Origin: JBFMAP01 sp964632135
Lineage (GTDB): Archaea; Micrarchaeota; Micrarchaeia; Burarchaeales; JBFMAP01
DNA: 13,947 nt
Direction of reading: 5' to 3'
Assembly: GCA_964632135.1 (NCBI GenBank)
Contig: CAZWEI010000034.1
Span: forward strand, 1 to 13,947
The translations under genes and the position numbers were made by a program. How positions within the stretch are numbered: the first letter of the stretch is position 1; every line of letters starts with the position of its first letter. The notes beneath the pieces are model-generated. The model was not told where the DNA came from, made no database searches, and worked only from the letters and a program-made list of their open reading frames with translations. Positions 12,216 to 13,947 of this stretch are shown here, in pieces.

Positions 12216-12274
12216 CTACAGCCGACTGCTCTGCCAGATTGAGCTATGGCGGGTGAATAGTTTTATGCAAAACG

Positions 12275-12285
12275 ATATTTAAAAA
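12275..12285 (-). promoter_or_regulatory. TATA box of tRNA-Tyr
   Basis: TTTTTAAATAT on the minus strand, centred about 27 bases before the first tRNA base. Confidence 0.7.
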
Positions 12286-12304
12286 CTAGCCCCCAGCGCG
12301 GCCG

Positions 12305-12511
12305 TTATTTCTCCTTGTACCTACGAGCTGTTTCCGGGGGCTTGAAGAACGCGTGGTCGGCGTCTATGCGCGCGCCGTCCCTTCTAAGCGGCGAGCTTTT
12401 TCTTGAAAGGAGGGAGATGAGAAAATGGAATCCGGCGCGCACCCTCTGCACAACGCCCGCAGGAGTGGAAATCGCGCGCTCGGGAGCCTTTTTCAATTTT
12501 GAAACCGCCAT
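12305..12511 (-). CDS. Conserved-looking 68-aa basic protein, function unknown
   Basis: I do not recognise this. It is very basic (SKLKKAPER, LLSRKSSPLRR, ETARRYKEK) with a short hydrophobic stretch, AGFHFLISLL. The ATG has GAGGTGA four bases upstream, a strong Shine-Dalgarno, which is the main support. It starts 33 bases after the TPR gene and is probably in the same transcript. RNA or ribosome binding would fit its charge but is not shown. Confidence 0.65.
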   Translation of the reverse strand: MAVSKLKKAPERAISTPAGVVQRVRAGFHFLISLLSRKSSPLRRDGARIDADHAFFKPPETARRYKEK

Positions 12512-12544
12512 GCGTTCACCTCATTTACAATTCATCCAAACTCT

Positions 12545-13462
12545 TCAAACATTCTCGTATATCCTCAGCAGCTCGTTGCAGTGCGGGCATTTAAGCACGC
12601 CGCCGTCCCCCGCCTGCCTCGTGTCTATGGCCATGCTGCATTTCGGGCATTTCGTCACGTTTATGAAAATCTTCGTGATGCGCTTCTTGGACATCGCGAG
12701 CTTGAGAAGGTCGTACGCGACGCCGTAGTTCGGGTCGAGTTCAATTGCTTTGTTGAAATCCGCGATTGCCTCGTCATAGCTCTGCATGTCCATGTGGCAG
12801 AGCCCGCGCACGAAATACGCGCCCGCGAAACCTGGGTCCTTCTCCATCGCCTTGCTCAGGTGCCCGATAGCCTGCTCGTTCTTCTGTCTGTTCGCGTACG
12901 CGACGCCGCAGTAGTAGTACCCGCCGGCGTAATCCCATTCCAGTTCGATAACCTTGCTCAGGTTCTTCAGTGCCTCCTCGCCCTTGTACCTCCGCGTGTT
13001 CAGAATCCCGAGGTAAAAATAATTCGCCGCGTATGCGGGCTCGAGTTTTATCGCCTGCATGAGATCAGCCGCCGCGCTTTCGTAATCCCCCAAATACATG
13101 CTGACGAGCCCTCGGTTCCTGTATGCGGCTGCGAAATCCTCATCAATAGATATTACCTTGCTCAAATCCGCGAGCGCCTCGTCGTATCCCTCCAAATCGA
13201 TGTACGCGAGCGCGCGCTTGAAATACGACGGCGCGTACTCGGGAACGAGTTCTATCGCCTTGCCCAGGTCCTCCACCGCAAGCCAGGGCTGTCCATTGTT
13301 GAGGCGCGCGACCCCCCTCAGAAAATGGGGCGCGACGTGGTTCGGCTCGAGCTCCATCGCCTCCGTGAGAACTCCTATCGCCTCCTCAAAATTCCCGTCG
13401 GCGATTTTCCTCTTCGCATCCTGAAGCAGTTCGCTTATACCGGCCATTCCCCCACCCAACAT
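12545..13462 (-). CDS. TPR-repeat protein with C-terminal zinc ribbon
   Basis: About 305 residues. Seven 34-residue tetratricopeptide repeats run from about residue 8 to 245, each with the A-x3-Y/F-x2-G/A and D/E-A-x2-D/L-x3-A-I-x-L-x-P pattern, followed by a partial capping repeat. The C-terminal 35 residues hold CPKC and CPHC, a zinc ribbon. No signal peptide or membrane helix is seen. It is probably a cytoplasmic scaffold for protein complexes; the partner is unknown. Start: ATG 13462 lies just after the start predicted from the TATA box at 13490-13498, while ATG 13447 has GGTGGGGG directly upstream; both fit. The promoter is shared with the divergent PspC gene. Confidence 0.9.
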   Translation of the reverse strand: MLGGGMAGISELLQDAKRKIADGNFEEAIGVLTEAMELEPNHVAPHFLRGVARLNNGQPWLAVEDLGKAIELVPEYAPSYFKRALAYIDLEGYDEALADLSKVISIDEDFAAAYRNRGLVSMYLGDYESAAADLMQAIKLEPAYAANYFYLGILNTRRYKGEEALKNLSKVIELEWDYAGGYYYCGVAYANRQKNEQAIGHLSKAMEKDPGFAGAYFVRGLCHMDMQSYDEAIADFNKAIELDPNYGVAYDLLKLAMSKKRITKIFINVTKCPKCSMAIDTRQAGDGGVLKCPHCNELLRIYENV

Positions 13463-13489
13463 CCACGCCGAATGATATTGGAGAGATGT

Positions 13490-13498
13490 TTATAAATA
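13490..13498. promoter_or_regulatory. Shared TATA box of TPR and PspC genes
   Basis: TTATAAATA lies about 32 bases from each start codon and reads as a TATA box in both directions. Confidence 0.6.
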
Positions 13499-13526
13499 TT
13501 GTATTCAACATACGTTTGGTGGTAAC

Positions 13527-13781
13527 ATGGCTCGTGTCAAGAAGGCCTCGCGCGTCGTGCGGGAGGAGCGTGCCGGGAAAGTTGAGAAGGTGAAGCACCT
13601 TTACCGCTCAAGGACGAACAAAATCCTGTGCGGAGTTTGCGGCGGCATAGGGGAATACATGAACGTCGACCCTTCGATAATCAGGCTTTTGTGGATAATC
13701 GGCACCGTGTTCACAGGAGTCGTTGTAGGGGTGCTCGCGTACATCGTCGCCTGCTTCGTGGTTCCAAAAGAAGCAGAGTGA
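13527..13781 (+). CDS. PspC-domain small membrane protein
   Basis: An 84-residue protein. A basic N-terminal extension (1-24) precedes the PspC domain: LYRSRTNKILCGVCGGIGEY then NVDPSIIRLLWII, and one membrane helix (about 55-78, IGTVFTGVVVGVLAYIVACFVV). PspC-type proteins sit in the membrane and in bacteria help sense envelope stress; the archaeal role is not established. The ATG has GGTGG four bases upstream. Two cysteines in CGVCGG are common in archaeal members. Confidence 0.92.
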   Translation: MARVKKASRVVREERAGKVEKVKHLYRSRTNKILCGVCGGIGEYMNVDPSIIRLLWIIGTVFTGVVVGVLAYIVACFVVPKEAE

Positions 13782-13825
13782 ATTATGAAAAATTAAGAAC
13801 GACTGCAATTTAGAGGGGGAATTTC

Positions 13826-13906
13826 TTGGACAAAACGCGCACAGCTCTCGGGCTCGCGGTCGGAATAATCTGCCTGCTTTCATATTACTATTACATAATG
13901 CCATAG
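13826..13906 (+). CDS. 26-aa membrane microprotein next to PspC
   Basis: A TTG-start ORF with GAGGGGGA upstream, 44 bases after the PspC stop. It encodes a charged start (DKTRT), one hydrophobic helix (ALGLAVGIICLLSYYYYI) and a two-residue tail. It may be cotranscribed with PspC. Evidence is the Shine-Dalgarno and topology only. Confidence 0.45.
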   Translation: MDKTRTALGLAVGIICLLSYYYYIMP

Positions 13907-13947
13907 TCCGGTTTCTGCGATAAGCTTGCGCGCGAGCACGCGTACGC
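13907..13947. other. Window end, nothing callable
   Basis: These 41 bases after the small ORF show no complete signal; a gene may begin outside the window. Confidence 0.3.

Larger units (their letters stand above)
12125..12253 (-). tRNA. tRNA-Tyr (GTA) with two introns (30 nt at 37/38, 25 nt at 59/60)
   Basis: The exons are 12253-12216, 12185-12164 and 12138-12125; joined they give a 74-nt tRNA. Acceptor CCCGCCA pairs with TGGCGGG and shows the C1-G72 pair typical of archaeal tRNA-Tyr; discriminator is A73, with no encoded CCA. Anticodon stem GTCGG/CCGAC surrounds CTGTAG-A. The T arm GTGTG-TTCAAA-T-CACAC is complete only after removing the second intron, whose BHB core is TTCA/TGAA with bulges AAC and ACT. 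The first intron is a GC-rich hairpin (CCCGCGC/GCGCGGG) with a weaker BHB. TATA box TTTTTAAATAT (12275-12285) is about 27 bases upstream. T-rich sequence (12124-12105) follows the 3' end. Confidence 0.9.

Noticed and set aside
12581..13495. 304-aa plus-strand ORF opposite the TPR gene
   Set aside because: Periodic only because the TPR codons repeat; no start signal, no domain.

Overview
The window is archaeal. Promoters are TATA boxes about 26 bases from leaderless or Shine-Dalgarno starts, and the two tRNA genes lack an encoded CCA and are each interrupted by two introns, three of which show a recognisable bulge-helix-bulge (BHB) splice motif. T-loop introns in an otherwise ordinary archaeal gene set (type II isopentenyl-diphosphate isomerase, ABC-2 exporter, GufA-type ZIP, PspC) suggest a DPANN-like lineage such as Micrarchaeota. 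That placement is inference.

Left host flank (1-3558): on the minus strand, a type II isopentenyl-diphosphate isomerase cut by the window edge, in which the usual catalytic Gln reads His, and a two-gene ABC-2 exporter. A ZIP metal transporter diverges from the exporter and shares its TATA box. tRNA-Asp(GTC) follows on the minus strand (3825-3559), split by a 58-nt anticodon-loop intron and a 136-nt T-loop intron. Similar palindromic hairpins fill both the T-loop intron and the 130 bases 5' of the tRNA.

Integrated element (3968-11202, about 7.2 kb): bounded by a perfect 17-bp direct repeat (attL/attR), with inverted integrase-arm-like repeats just inside both ends. It holds a 55-aa AbrB-type regulator (+); a tightly coupled minus-strand operon starting at 8950 (RHH protein, 49-aa ORF, second RHH protein, winged-helix protein, 561-aa P-loop ATPase/putative helicase, 75-aa ORF, winged-helix regulator, 23-aa membrane peptide, acidic protein, 41-aa and 61-aa ORFs, zinc-ribbon protein); a divergent A-rich winged-helix orphan (+); and a tyrosine integrase with a C-terminal zinc ribbon beside attR. 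With replication-like genes and no virion gene recognised, it looks like an integrated plasmid or minimal virus-like replicon. Most of its small proteins are unrecognised.

Right host flank (11203-13947): a membrane-anchored thioredoxin-like protein whose stop codon abuts attR, a divergent ferritin-like protein, tRNA-Tyr(GTA) with 30-nt and 25-nt introns, a 68-aa basic protein, a seven-repeat TPR protein with a C-terminal zinc ribbon, a PspC protein and a 26-aa membrane ORF. Without the element, the thioredoxin-like gene would lie directly upstream of the tRNA-Asp unit, so insertion occurred in the gap between them, at a sequence containing a TATA-like motif.
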